Source: Paracoccaceae bacterium (lineage in GTDB: Bacteria > Pseudomonadota > Alphaproteobacteria > Rhodobacterales > Rhodobacteraceae). From it: a stretch of 8,969 nt of DNA. This document shows, piece after piece, positions 1-6,335 of the stretch (the first letter of the stretch is position 1; the number at the start of each line of letters is the position of its first letter). Both the position numbers and the translations under genes were made by a program. The stretch covers positions 1 through 8,969 of the forward strand of contig JALQTL010000265.1 of assembly GCA_023260935.1 (NCBI GenBank). Reading direction: 5' to 3'. The notes under the pieces are model-generated. The model made no database searches, was not told the DNA's origin, and saw nothing but the letters and a program-made list of their open reading frames with translations.

Positions 1-689
1 GTTCCGCCCGTGGTCATCAGGGCAATCTGGTCGTTCTCGCGCGCGATTTCTTTCACCGGGATGATGGTTGAGATCCGGTCGATGTAGATCTGGCGTTGAT
101 CGAGAAGGGCCGATATATCGCCCCCCGTGGCCCTGAGCGACCGGATCTGACTACCCAGACGCGACACCGCCGACAGTGAGGCGTTCAGCGTTTCGACATC
201 GGCGGCAATCCTTCGATCGGCATCCTGCCGGGCCTCTTGCAAGCTGCGCGTCGTGGTCCTCAGTTTCGTGGTGATGGCGTCGGCGGCATCCAGCACGGCA
301 GCAAGCCGGGCCTCTGCCTCGGGACGGGCGGCAGCCTCGACCAGACTGCGTTCAAACGCCGTGATCCGGGCTGAAAGCGATCCGGCATCCTCACTTGTGC
401 CCAGCATGCGTTCCAGCGAGGTCAGGAAGGAAGACCGTTCCCTTGCAAAGGCTTCGCCGGCCGAAGCTTCGCGCATTTCGCCCTGCAGATAAGGGTTTTC
501 GGATCGCGTCACGCCAGACACGGCCACGCCTGTCCCGGTCATTCCGATCAGGCGGGGCGAAAGCTGGACCTCGCGCCGCCCGTATCCTTCGGTCAGCGCA
601 TTGGCGATGTTCGACGAGGTGACATTGGCCATGCGCGAAGAAGCCGTCAGCCCGGACAGGGCCGAGGAAAAGGCGGCAGACATGCTCAT
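1..689 (-). CDS. flgK: Flagellar hook-associated protein 1 FlgK, N-terminal part (cut by left edge)
   Basis: FlgK is a secreted structural protein that forms the junction between hook and filament. The reading frame is open for 229 codons from ATG at 689 to the window edge, with no stop. The protein starts MSMSAAFSSALSGLTASSRM, followed by the NVTSSNIANALTEGYGRREV segment, which is the N-terminal rod/hook/HAP heptad region (about residues 20-45). Residues of about 75-190 are Ala/Glu/Arg/Leu-rich and look helical. Near residue 195 comes SALLDQRQIYIDRIS, matching the conserved FlgK LLDQRD-type motif and separating this from FlgE/FlgF/FlgG. AAGGG lies 7 nt before the ATG, overlapping the end of flgE; the ATG two codons further in (683) is less well spaced. 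The gap to the flgE stop is 12 bp, so co-transcription with flgE is expected. The full family length is commonly around 480 residues or more, so roughly half is missing to the left. Confidence 0.92.
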   Translation of the reverse strand, partial: MSMSAAFSSALSGLTASSRMANVTSSNIANALTEGYGRREVQLSPRLIGMTGTGVAVSGVTRSENPYLQGEMREASAGEAFARERSSFLTSLERMLGTSEDAGSLSARITAFERSLVEAAARPEAEARLAAVLDAADAITTKLRTTTRSLQEARQDADRRIAADVETLNASLSAVSRLGSQIRSLRATGGDISALLDQRQIYIDRISTIIPVKEIARENDQIALMTTGG

Positions 690-701
690 CACTCAGCCCT
701 T

Positions 702-2009
702 TCAGCGCTTGATGTTGGTGGTTTCCTGCAACATTTCGTCCACCGTCTGAATCACCTTGGCGTTGGACGAATAGGCGCGCTGGGTCTGGATCAGGGCCGT
801 CAGTTCGGCGGCAACATCGGTGGCCGATCCTTCGCGCGCGAAGCCCACGATTTCCCCGGTTGGCCCTTCGCCCGCGTCCCACAGGAAGAACGATCCCGAT
901 TTCGGAGAGACCTGGTAGGTCTGGTTGTCCAGTGCGGTCAGGCCATTCACATTGGGCACGTCCACCAGCGGGATCTGATAGATCCGCTTGATGAACCCGG
1001 TGTCATAGGTGGCCATGATGTAGCCATTCTTGTCCACCTCCACAGCGGTCAGGTTGCCTACGGGTGATCCGTCCTTGCTGATCGCCACAGGGGCGAAACT
1101 GTCGGAAAGCTGCGTCAGCCCGTTGGGATCAGCCACCCGGCCGATGCCCACGGTCATCGGGCCGCCCGCAACAGTCAGGTTCAGGGCACCCGTGGCCGGA
1201 TCGAAAGGCCCGCCAGACAGCGTGGTGACAGAAGCCAGCGTGCCGCCCGATCCGCGGCTATCGTCAAACACCAGCGTGTATTCCCCGATCACCGCCCCGC
1301 CCGAGGCGCTGTCACGCACCACCATCGTCCAGCTGTTTGACGAACCGGTTGCCGGAATGATGGGGGTGAAGGAAATATCGAGGGTTTCCGAAGTACCAAG
1401 GTTGCCGAAATATTCCACCGACAAGGGCAGGGTGGTCCCCGACGCATCAAAGGCCGTTTCCGTGGCGGGCAGGTTGACCCCCAACGACATGGTGGTGGTG
1501 GGGTCGCCCGCCGTCTGGTTCGTGTTGATGACCACCGGTTCAAGGCCCGAGATCGTGTCGCGCGGAAACGTGGGGATCTCGCCATCCGCATTCGCGGGCC
1601 AGCCCAGCAGCACCAACCCGGATTCCGTGCGCAGGGTGCCGGTTGCATCTGTCCGGAACGCGCCCGTCGTGGTCATCATCAGCGGCATTTCCCCGGGCCC
1701 CGCCCGCATCGATACCGCCGGCATGACCGGCAGCATGCCGCGGCCGGAAACTGCCAGATCCAGCGCGTTTGCCGTGCCGACAAGGGCGCCGCGTTCTTCT
1801 ACCATGCGGAAGGTCGAGGCACGAACCCCCCCCGCCGAATAGGAACCTGCCCCACCGGCATTGGAAATGATCATGCTTTCGAATTCGGCCGATGCGCGCT
1901 TGTAGCCAAAGGTCGAAGAGTTCGCGATGTTGTCTGAAATGGTGGCAAGTCGGGTTGCATTCGCATTCAACCCGGCCACCCCTGCATTGAGCGAAGAAGA
2001 AATCGTCAT
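702..2009 (-). CDS. flgE: Flagellar hook protein FlgE
   Basis: FlgE is the structural subunit of the flagellar hook, exported through the flagellar type III apparatus and polymerised outside the cell. The product is 435 residues. The N-terminus MTISSSLNAGVAGLNANATR, then LATISDNIANSSTFGYKR (to about residue 38), is the flagellar rod/hook N-terminal motif with the Asn-Ile-Ala-Asn core. TANALDLAVSGRGM near residue 80-90 is the hook-basal-body core signature. The middle (about 150-300) is Gly/Thr/Ser-rich, as in the surface-exposed hook domains. The C-terminus ELTALIQTQRAYSSNAKVIQ, then TVDEMLQETTNIKR, is the conserved C-terminal helix that pairs with the N-terminal helix in the assembled hook. 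There are no cysteines, usual for exported flagellar subunits. GGAAAGG lies just upstream of the ATG. It is the second gene of a motB-flgE-flgK series. The 93-bp gap before it may carry its own promoter. Confidence 0.95.
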   Translation of the reverse strand: MTISSSLNAGVAGLNANATRLATISDNIANSSTFGYKRASAEFESMIISNAGGAGSYSAGGVRASTFRMVEERGALVGTANALDLAVSGRGMLPVMPAVSMRAGPGEMPLMMTTTGAFRTDATGTLRTESGLVLLGWPANADGEIPTFPRDTISGLEPVVINTNQTAGDPTTTMSLGVNLPATETAFDASGTTLPLSVEYFGNLGTSETLDISFTPIIPATGSSNSWTMVVRDSASGGAVIGEYTLVFDDSRGSGGTLASVTTLSGGPFDPATGALNLTVAGGPMTVGIGRVADPNGLTQLSDSFAPVAISKDGSPVGNLTAVEVDKNGYIMATYDTGFIKRIYQIPLVDVPNVNGLTALDNQTYQVSPKSGSFFLWDAGEGPTGEIVGFAREGSATDVAAELTALIQTQRAYSSNAKVIQTVDEMLQETTNIKR

Positions 2010-2102
2010 CCAAGCCGCCTTTCCAAGGTCGATGCCGTCATATGCATCGCACCCTGCAGGAAGCCGATTAATGCCCAGCTAACAGATAAAACTTGATCGA
2101 GT
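2010..2102 (-). promoter_or_regulatory. motB-flgE intergenic region, possible internal flgE promoter
   Basis: This 93-bp gap is far longer than the 12-bp flgE-flgK junction and so has room for a promoter or leader. It holds a CtrA-like box (2068-2082, listed separately) and, closer to flgE, a 6-bp inverted repeat CGATGC/GCATCG with an 8-nt loop (2030-2049). I see no clear -35/-10 pair and no GGCAC-N5-TTGC sigma-54 element. The promoter role is inferred from the gap length and the box. Confidence 0.4.
2068..2082 (-). promoter_or_regulatory. CtrA-like binding box upstream of flgE
   Basis: The plus strand reads TTAA-TGCCCAG-CTAA, followed by C, which is the CtrA consensus TTAA-N7-TTAAC with one mismatch. 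Read on the coding strand it is TTAG-N7-TTAA, centred about 66 bp before the flgE start codon. CtrA, the response regulator of the CckA-ChpT-CtrA phosphorelay, is known to control flagellar genes in many Rhodobacterales and in Caulobacter. The location is biologically sensible, but a single one-mismatch box can occur by chance. Confidence 0.45.
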
Positions 2103-2930
2103 TCAGCGGTTCTGGCGCAAAAGCACGATCTCGATGCGATTGTTCCGGTTGGCGGTCGGGTCTGCCACAGCAGGCTTTCGGTCGGCAAAGCCGGTAGTGC
2201 GCTGAATCCGCCGCTCGGCCGTGCCTGCCTCGACCATCAGTCGGCGCAGCGTCGCGGCCCGGTCGGATGACAGGGGCCAGACAGGATTTCCCAGCAGCAC
2301 CAGCGGGTAGCTTCTGACATACCCGTTCACCGCAAGCGCATTTTCGGTAGAGGTCAGAACGTCCGACAGCACTTCTGCCAGAAGTTTCAGATGTTCGGTC
2401 GGCGCGGCCGTTTCGCCTTCAAAGAGCTGGGCATCGGGCAGATCGAACAGTTCGATCACCAACCCTTCGTCCGTTACCCGCGTGACCACATGGCGCATCA
2501 AACGCTCCATCGTCATGCTTTCGCCGGTCCGGGCCAGAAACCTTGCTTCCATATCGGCCAGCAGGGCCTGCGCGGAAGGATCCTGCCCTTTCATCCCGGC
2601 GGCCGGGCCGGTTTCCTCAGGTCGGTCGGCCGCTGATCCGATGCCGTTCTTGGCCAGCGTCTGATCGGCCAGCACAGAGTCACCCCCAAAGGCGCCTTCG
2701 CCCCCGCCAGAGACCCGGTTGATGGCGATTGTCGGATTGAAATAATCCGCAATCCCCTTGCGTTGTTTTTCCGTTGTCGCACCCAGCAGCCACATCAGCA
2801 TGAAAAAGGCCATCATCGCGGTGACGAAGTCGGCATAAGCCACCTTCCAGGCGCCCCCATGGTGGCCCCCCGCGATCACATTCTTCTTGCGCTTGATGAT
2901 GACTGGCGCGGCATTTGTCTGCCTTGCCAT
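2103..2930 (-). CDS. motB: Flagellar motor stator protein MotB
   Basis: MotB forms the proton-conducting stator with MotA and anchors it to peptidoglycan. Starting from ATG at 2930, the product is 275 residues. Residues 1-30 are the cytoplasmic basic stretch (IIKRKKNVIAGGHHGGAWKV). A single membrane helix follows (about 35-51, FVTAMMAFFMLMWLLGA), preceded by Asp34 in YADF, which corresponds to the essential proton-binding Asp32 of E. coli MotB. Residues 52-110 form a Gly-rich linker and plug region. Residues of about 155-275 are an OmpA/MotB-like domain, with PLSSDRAATLRRLM (Arg224) and NRNNRIEIVLLR near the end. The usual GHTD-type segment reads GYVRS here, with Arg206 where the ligand Asp normally sits. 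GTG at 2936 is in frame and would add two residues (Met-Trp), but ATG fits the family better; neither has a strong ribosome-binding site. No motA is visible nearby, so it is presumably elsewhere. Confidence 0.92.
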   Translation of the reverse strand: MARQTNAAPVIIKRKKNVIAGGHHGGAWKVAYADFVTAMMAFFMLMWLLGATTEKQRKGIADYFNPTIAINRVSGGGEGAFGGDSVLADQTLAKNGIGSAADRPEETGPAAGMKGQDPSAQALLADMEARFLARTGESMTMERLMRHVVTRVTDEGLVIELFDLPDAQLFEGETAAPTEHLKLLAEVLSDVLTSTENALAVNGYVRSYPLVLLGNPVWPLSSDRAATLRRLMVEAGTAERRIQRTTGFADRKPAVADPTANRNNRIEIVLLRQNR

Positions 2931-2945
2931 CCACACACCCGATAA

Positions 2946-2982
2946 TTCACACCCACTTCCGGGTATAGGGAAGTGGGGTGAA
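2946..2982. repeat. Inverted repeat (hairpin) between the aldo-keto reductase gene and motB
   Basis: The left arm TTCAC-A-CCCACTTCC (2946-2960) and the right arm GGAAGTGGGGTGAA (2969-2982) are complementary over 14 bp with one bulged A. The loop is GGGTATAG (2961-2968). On the minus strand the base following the hairpin is only TTATC, a weak T tract. It could be a poor intrinsic terminator for the aldo-keto reductase gene, or an operator or leader hairpin for motB: its motB-side end is 16 nt from the motB ATG, and the minus-strand loop contains CTATAC, a -10-like hexamer. The structure is seen directly; the role is open. Confidence 0.6.
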
Positions 2983-3011
2983 CACCAGATTAAAGGTTGC
3001 GATTTTAACGA

Positions 3012-4040
3012 TTACTCGGCTGAAGACCGGGCCCAAAGGTTGATGTCTTCCTCGGCGGCAACTGTGTCGATCCGGGCCAGTTCCTCGGCCGTGAAGCTCA
3101 GGTTGCCAATCGCGCCGGCGCAGTCGATCACCTGTTCAGGGCGCGAGGCGCCGATCAACGCCGTGGTGATCATCCCGTCGCGCAGAACCCAAGCCAGGGC
3201 CATCTGGGCCAGCGTCTGCCCCCGGGCCTCGGCGATGGCGTTCAGCGCGCGCACGGAGTCAAGCGCCCGCGGGGTGATGGTCTTCGGATCAAGGCTTTTG
3301 CCCTGGCTGGCGCGGCTGCCTTCGGGAATGCCGCCCAGATATTTTCCGGTCAGGATACCTTGTGCCAGCGGCGTGAAGGCGATGGACCCGATCCCAAGCT
3401 CTGCCAGTGTTTCGCGCAGCCGATCCTTTTCCACCCATCGGTTGAGGATGTTGTAGCTGGGTTGGTGGATCACGCAGGGCGTGCCCAGTTCCTTCAGGAT
3501 TGCCGCCGCTTCGCGCGTCTTGGCGCTGGAATAGCTGGAAATGCCCACATAAAGCGCCCGGCCCGACCGGACGATGTGATCCAGCGCCATCATCGTTTCT
3601 TCCAGCGGCGTTTCCGGATCAAAGCGATGAGAATAGAAGATGTCGACGTAATCCAGCCCCATCCGCTTCAGGCTTTGATCGCAGGACGCGATCAGGTATT
3701 TCCGGCTGCCCCATTCGCCATAGGGGCCGTTCCACATCAGGTAGCCGGCCTTGGAGCTGATGATCAGTTCATCCCGATAGCCGGCAAAATCGGTTTTAAG
3801 GATATCGCCAAAGGCTTCTTCAGCGCTGCCGGGGGGCGGGCCGTAGTTGTTGGCGAGATCGAAATGGGTAATCCCATGGTCAAAGGCAGTGCGGCAGATG
3901 CTGCGTTTTACCTGATGCGGTGTGTCATGGCCGAAGTTGTGCCACAGTCCAAGGCTGATCGCCGGCAGTTTCAGCCCCGAAGCGCCACAGCGGCGATAGA
4001 TCATGCGGGAATAGCGGTCGGCGGCCGGTGTGTAGGTCAT
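3012..4040 (-). CDS. YghZ/Gpr-type aldo-keto reductase (L-glyceraldehyde 3-phosphate reductase family)
   Basis: This is a cytoplasmic NADPH-dependent aldo-keto reductase of 342 residues that aligns along its length, from memory, with E. coli YghZ (Gpr, AKR14). YghZ reduces L-glyceraldehyde 3-phosphate and methylglyoxal-like aldehydes. Matching blocks include YRRCGASGLKLPAISLGLWH, the THFDLANNYGPPPGSAEE stretch, DELIISSKAGYLMW, SCDQSLKRMGLDYVDIFYSH, GSIAFTPLAQGILTGKYL and TTALIGASRPEQV. The catalytic tetrad is complete: Asp61, Tyr66, Lys97, His138. The C-terminus INLWARSS also matches. The start at 4040 is supported by AGGAG 7 nt upstream. The gene is divergent from the yihY-like gene and tandem with motB, from which it is separated by 81 bp holding a palindrome. 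Its physiological substrate here is not shown by the sequence; general aldehyde detoxification is the safest reading. A voltage-gated potassium channel beta-subunit annotation, sometimes given to this family by automated tools, would be misleading. Confidence 0.9.
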   Translation of the reverse strand: MTYTPAADRYSRMIYRRCGASGLKLPAISLGLWHNFGHDTPHQVKRSICRTAFDHGITHFDLANNYGPPPGSAEEAFGDILKTDFAGYRDELIISSKAGYLMWNGPYGEWGSRKYLIASCDQSLKRMGLDYVDIFYSHRFDPETPLEETMMALDHIVRSGRALYVGISSYSSAKTREAAAILKELGTPCVIHQPSYNILNRWVEKDRLRETLAELGIGSIAFTPLAQGILTGKYLGGIPEGSRASQGKSLDPKTITPRALDSVRALNAIAEARGQTLAQMALAWVLRDGMITTALIGASRPEQVIDCAGAIGNLSFTAEELARIDTVAAEEDINLWARSSAE

Positions 4041-4126
4041 TGCTGTCTCCTCTTGGTGGGCACCTTCTCATCTGTCACGCGCAAGGGCAAGTTGCGCTCG
4101 CGCGCGGGGTTGCGCACACTGCGGTG
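4041..4126. promoter_or_regulatory. Divergent intergenic region with GCGCAA/TTGCGC repeats
   Basis: These 86 bp separate the start codons of the divergent aldo-keto reductase and yihY-like genes and must carry the promoters of both, unless an upstream promoter reads through. GCGCAA (4079-4084) and TTGCGC (4092-4097) form an inverted repeat with a 7-nt centre. A second TTGCGC (4110-4115) repeats the right arm 18 bp further on. AGGAG for the aldo-keto reductase lies at about 4047-4052. I cannot assign convincing -35/-10 elements. Confidence 0.4.
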
Positions 4127-4981
4127 ATGATCCGTTCGTTTGCCCGTCTGGGGCGTTTTCTTCTGGCTGTCTGGGGCCGTGTGGGCGAAGGCCACTTCGG
4201 CCTGATTGCCGCCGGCGTGGCATTTTACGCCATGTTCGCGGTCTTTCCCGGCCTCGCCGCCAGTGTTGCCATCTGGAGCCTGGTGGCCGATCCGGCGGTG
4301 ATCGCCACCTATCTGGAGGTGGGAGAGAAGTTCCTGCCCGCCGATGCTGCGGCGCTGGTGCATGATCAGGTGATCGGGCTGCTGACAGCCCCCCGCGCCG
4401 CCATCGGCTGGGCCACGGTGATCACGGTCCTGATCGCGCTTTATTCCGCGCGGGCAGGGGTGGCGGCGCTGATTTCTGGCCTCGATGTCGTTCACCGGGC
4501 AAAGCCGCGCGGCTTTTTATGGGGGCTGATCATCGATTTCGTGCTGACGCTTGCGCTGATCTTTGCACTGTTCGTCGGGCTTGCCACGGTGATTGCGGTG
4601 CCGTTGATCCTGAACCATGTCGCCTTGGGCGCGCTGGAAGGTTGGATCGTCAGGGTGCTGCCTTGGGGGGCGATGTTCCTGCTGGTGCTGACCTGCCTCG
4701 CGATCCTTTATCGCTTTGGCCCCAACCTGCCGGATGAATTGGGCCGGCCCTGGGTCAGTGTGGGGGTAATCGTGGCGGCGGCGGGGTGGTCGGCCGTCAG
4801 CTTTGCCTTTTCCACCTATCTGGCGAATTTCGACAGTTACAACCGGGTCTACGGATCCATCGGCGCGGTTGCGGCTCTGCTGATGTGGCTTTACCTCAGC
4901 GTCTGGGCAATCCTGCTGGGCGGGGCGATCAATGCGGAACTGACGTACCGGGGCACCGGTGGGGCCGGTCAACCGAAATGA
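4127..4981 (+). CDS. YihY/BrkB-family inner membrane protein
   Basis: This is an integral inner-membrane protein of 284 residues in the YihY/UPF0761 (BrkB) family, often annotated 'YihY/virulence factor BrkB' or, wrongly, 'ribonuclease BN'. Its molecular role is not established. Six hydrophobic segments are visible at about residues 24-52, 92-115, 130-160, 176-197, 208-232 and 244-270. Family hallmarks are LIAAGVAFYAMFAVFP in the first helix, YRFGPNLPDE in the loop after helix 4, and NFDSYNRVYGSIGAVAALLM with the following WLYLSVWAILLGGAINAE at the end. I chose ATG at 4127. The open frame extends back to 4028, but that extension would run into the aldo-keto reductase start and its residues are not family-like. 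The adjacent GTG at 4124 is a possible alternative, and no strong ribosome-binding site is visible. The gene converges on xylA, with a hairpin between the ends. Confidence 0.88.
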   Translation: MIRSFARLGRFLLAVWGRVGEGHFGLIAAGVAFYAMFAVFPGLAASVAIWSLVADPAVIATYLEVGEKFLPADAAALVHDQVIGLLTAPRAAIGWATVITVLIALYSARAGVAALISGLDVVHRAKPRGFLWGLIIDFVLTLALIFALFVGLATVIAVPLILNHVALGALEGWIVRVLPWGAMFLLVLTCLAILYRFGPNLPDELGRPWVSVGVIVAAAGWSAVSFAFSTYLANFDSYNRVYGSIGAVAALLMWLYLSVWAILLGGAINAELTYRGTGGAGQPK

Positions 4982-4984
4982 AAC

Positions 4985-5013
4985 AGGGCGCCGGAACCCG
5001 TGCCCGGCGCCCT
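4985..5013. terminator. Rho-independent hairpin between converging yihY-like and xylA genes
   Basis: AGGGCGCCGG (4985-4994) and CCGGCGCCCT (5004-5013) are perfect 10-bp complements around a 9-nt loop. On the plus strand the stem is followed by TTTCGGTTT, and on the minus strand by TGTTTCATTT. Both are moderately T-rich, so it may end transcription from both sides. It lies 3 bp after the yihY-like stop and 20 bp after the xylA stop. Confidence 0.82.
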
Positions 5014-5033
5014 TTCGGTTTCCGCGCTTGGCG

Positions 5034-6335
5034 TCAGATGTATTTGTTCCACAGGTTCTCAAGCCGCTCTTGCCGGCCTGATTTTGGCTGTGGTTCAATC
5101 TTTTCGGCTGTAACCCGCGCGGCGGCGGCTTCCAGCGTGCCCGCCAACATCGCCTGAGCCGCCGGAGTTTCCCAGCCCGCATAGCGTGCCTTGCGCGCGC
5201 CCTCCAGCTCTCCGCTTTCCAGCATTGCCGCGGCGGCCTTCAGGGCCCGGGCACAGATATCCATGCCGCCCACATGGGCGAGGATCAGATCTTCGGGATC
5301 AAGGCTTTGACGGCGGATCTTGGCGTCAAAATTCGTGCCGCCCGTGGTATAGCCCCCCGCCCGCAGGATTTCATAGAAAGCCAGCGCCTTTTCGGCATGG
5401 TTGTTCGGGAACTGATCGGTATCCCAGCCCGACTGGTAATCGTTGCGGTTCATGTCGATCGACCCGAAGATGCCAAGGCTGGCCGCCATCGCGATCTCAT
5501 GCTCGAAGGAATGGCCGGCCAGGATGGCATGGCCCTGTTCGATGTTGACCTGAACCTCTTTTTCCAGGCCGAAATCCTTGAGGAAGCCATAAACCGTGGC
5601 CACATCATAGTCATACTGGTGCTTTGAAGGTTCCTGCGGCTTCGGTTCGATCAGGATCGCGCCCTTGAAGCCGATCTTGTGCTTGTATTCCACCACCTGT
5701 TGCAGGAAGCGCCCGGCGTGGGCACGCTCGGCCGCAAGATCGGTGTTCAGAAGCGTTTCATAGCCTTCGCGCCCGCCCCACAGCACATAGTTCTGCCCGC
5801 CCAGACGCTGCGTTGCATCCATGTTCGCCTTTACCGTGGCAGCGGCGTAGGCATAGACATCGGGATCGGGGTTCGTGGCCGCCCCCGCCATCCAGCGCCG
5901 GTGCGAAAACAGGTTCGCCGTGCCCCACAAGAGCTTTGCCTTGTGATGCACCTGCTTTTCGCCAAGGTAATCGACGATCTCGTTCAGGTTCTTCAGGCTT
6001 TCGGCAAAGGTCGCCCCTTCCGGCCGGGCATCGGCATCGTGGAAACAATAGAAGGGCTGGCCCAGAATATCGAACATCTCGAAGGCGATGTCGGCCTTCA
6101 GCTTGGCCAGCGCCATGCCATCACCGAACCACGGGCGCTCGAACGTTTGCCCGCCGAAGGGATCGCCCCCCGGCCAGGCAAAGCTGTGCCAGTAGGCGAC
6201 GGCAAAGCGCAGGTGATCTTCCATCCGCTTGCCCATCACCAGCTCATCCGGGTTGTAATGGCGAAACGCGAATTCGCTGGTGGCCCCGGGGCCCTGATAG
6301 GTGATCTGGGGGATATTCTTGAAGTAGTCGGTCAT
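5034..6335 (-). CDS. xylA: Xylose isomerase XylA
   Basis: XylA interconverts D-xylose and D-xylulose in the cytoplasm using two divalent metal ions. The product has 433 residues, against 440 in E. coli, and matches it along its length. The active-site residues sit at a constant offset of two from E. coli numbering. His99 and Asp102 lie in CFHDADARPEG. The metal ligands are Glu230 and Lys232 (ILIEPKPQEPSKHQYDYD), Glu266 and His269 (NIEQGHAILAGHSF), Asp294, Asp305 and Asp307 (GWDTDQFPNN), and Asp337 (TNFDAKIRRQS). All are present. The C-terminus SGRQERLENLWNKYI is typical. The start is ATG at 6335, with GGAAG 6 nt upstream. The open frame continues further 5' (to 6941), but that part is inside xylB and has no isomerase character. 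The ATG overlaps the xylB stop as ATGA, so translation is probably coupled. It is the last gene of the operon, followed by a hairpin. Confidence 0.97.
   Translation of the reverse strand: MTDYFKNIPQITYQGPGATSEFAFRHYNPDELVMGKRMEDHLRFAVAYWHSFAWPGGDPFGGQTFERPWFGDGMALAKLKADIAFEMFDILGQPFYCFHDADARPEGATFAESLKNLNEIVDYLGEKQVHHKAKLLWGTANLFSHRRWMAGAATNPDPDVYAYAAATVKANMDATQRLGGQNYVLWGGREGYETLLNTDLAAERAHAGRFLQQVVEYKHKIGFKGAILIEPKPQEPSKHQYDYDVATVYGFLKDFGLEKEVQVNIEQGHAILAGHSFEHEIAMAASLGIFGSIDMNRNDYQSGWDTDQFPNNHAEKALAFYEILRAGGYTTGGTNFDAKIRRQSLDPEDLILAHVGGMDICARALKAAAAMLESGELEGARKARYAGWETPAAQAMLAGTLEAAAARVTAEKIEPQPKSGRQERLENLWNKYI

Noticed and set aside
1030..1842. 270-codon open frame on the plus strand opposite flgE.
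   Set aside because: It is the antisense shadow of a GC-rich gene; composition is Pro/Ser/Val/Arg-rich with no recognisable domain, and flgE on the other strand is unambiguous.
4028..4126. Upstream extension of the yihY-like frame to ATG 4028.
   Set aside because: It would overlap the start of the divergent aldo-keto reductase and use up the shared promoter region; the first hydrophobic family motif follows naturally from ATG 4127.
4517..5182. 221-codon minus-strand frame across the yihY-like and xylA ends.
   Set aside because: It runs through the terminator hairpin and both real genes' coding frames; Arg/Pro/Gln/His-rich low-complexity translation typical of a shadow frame.
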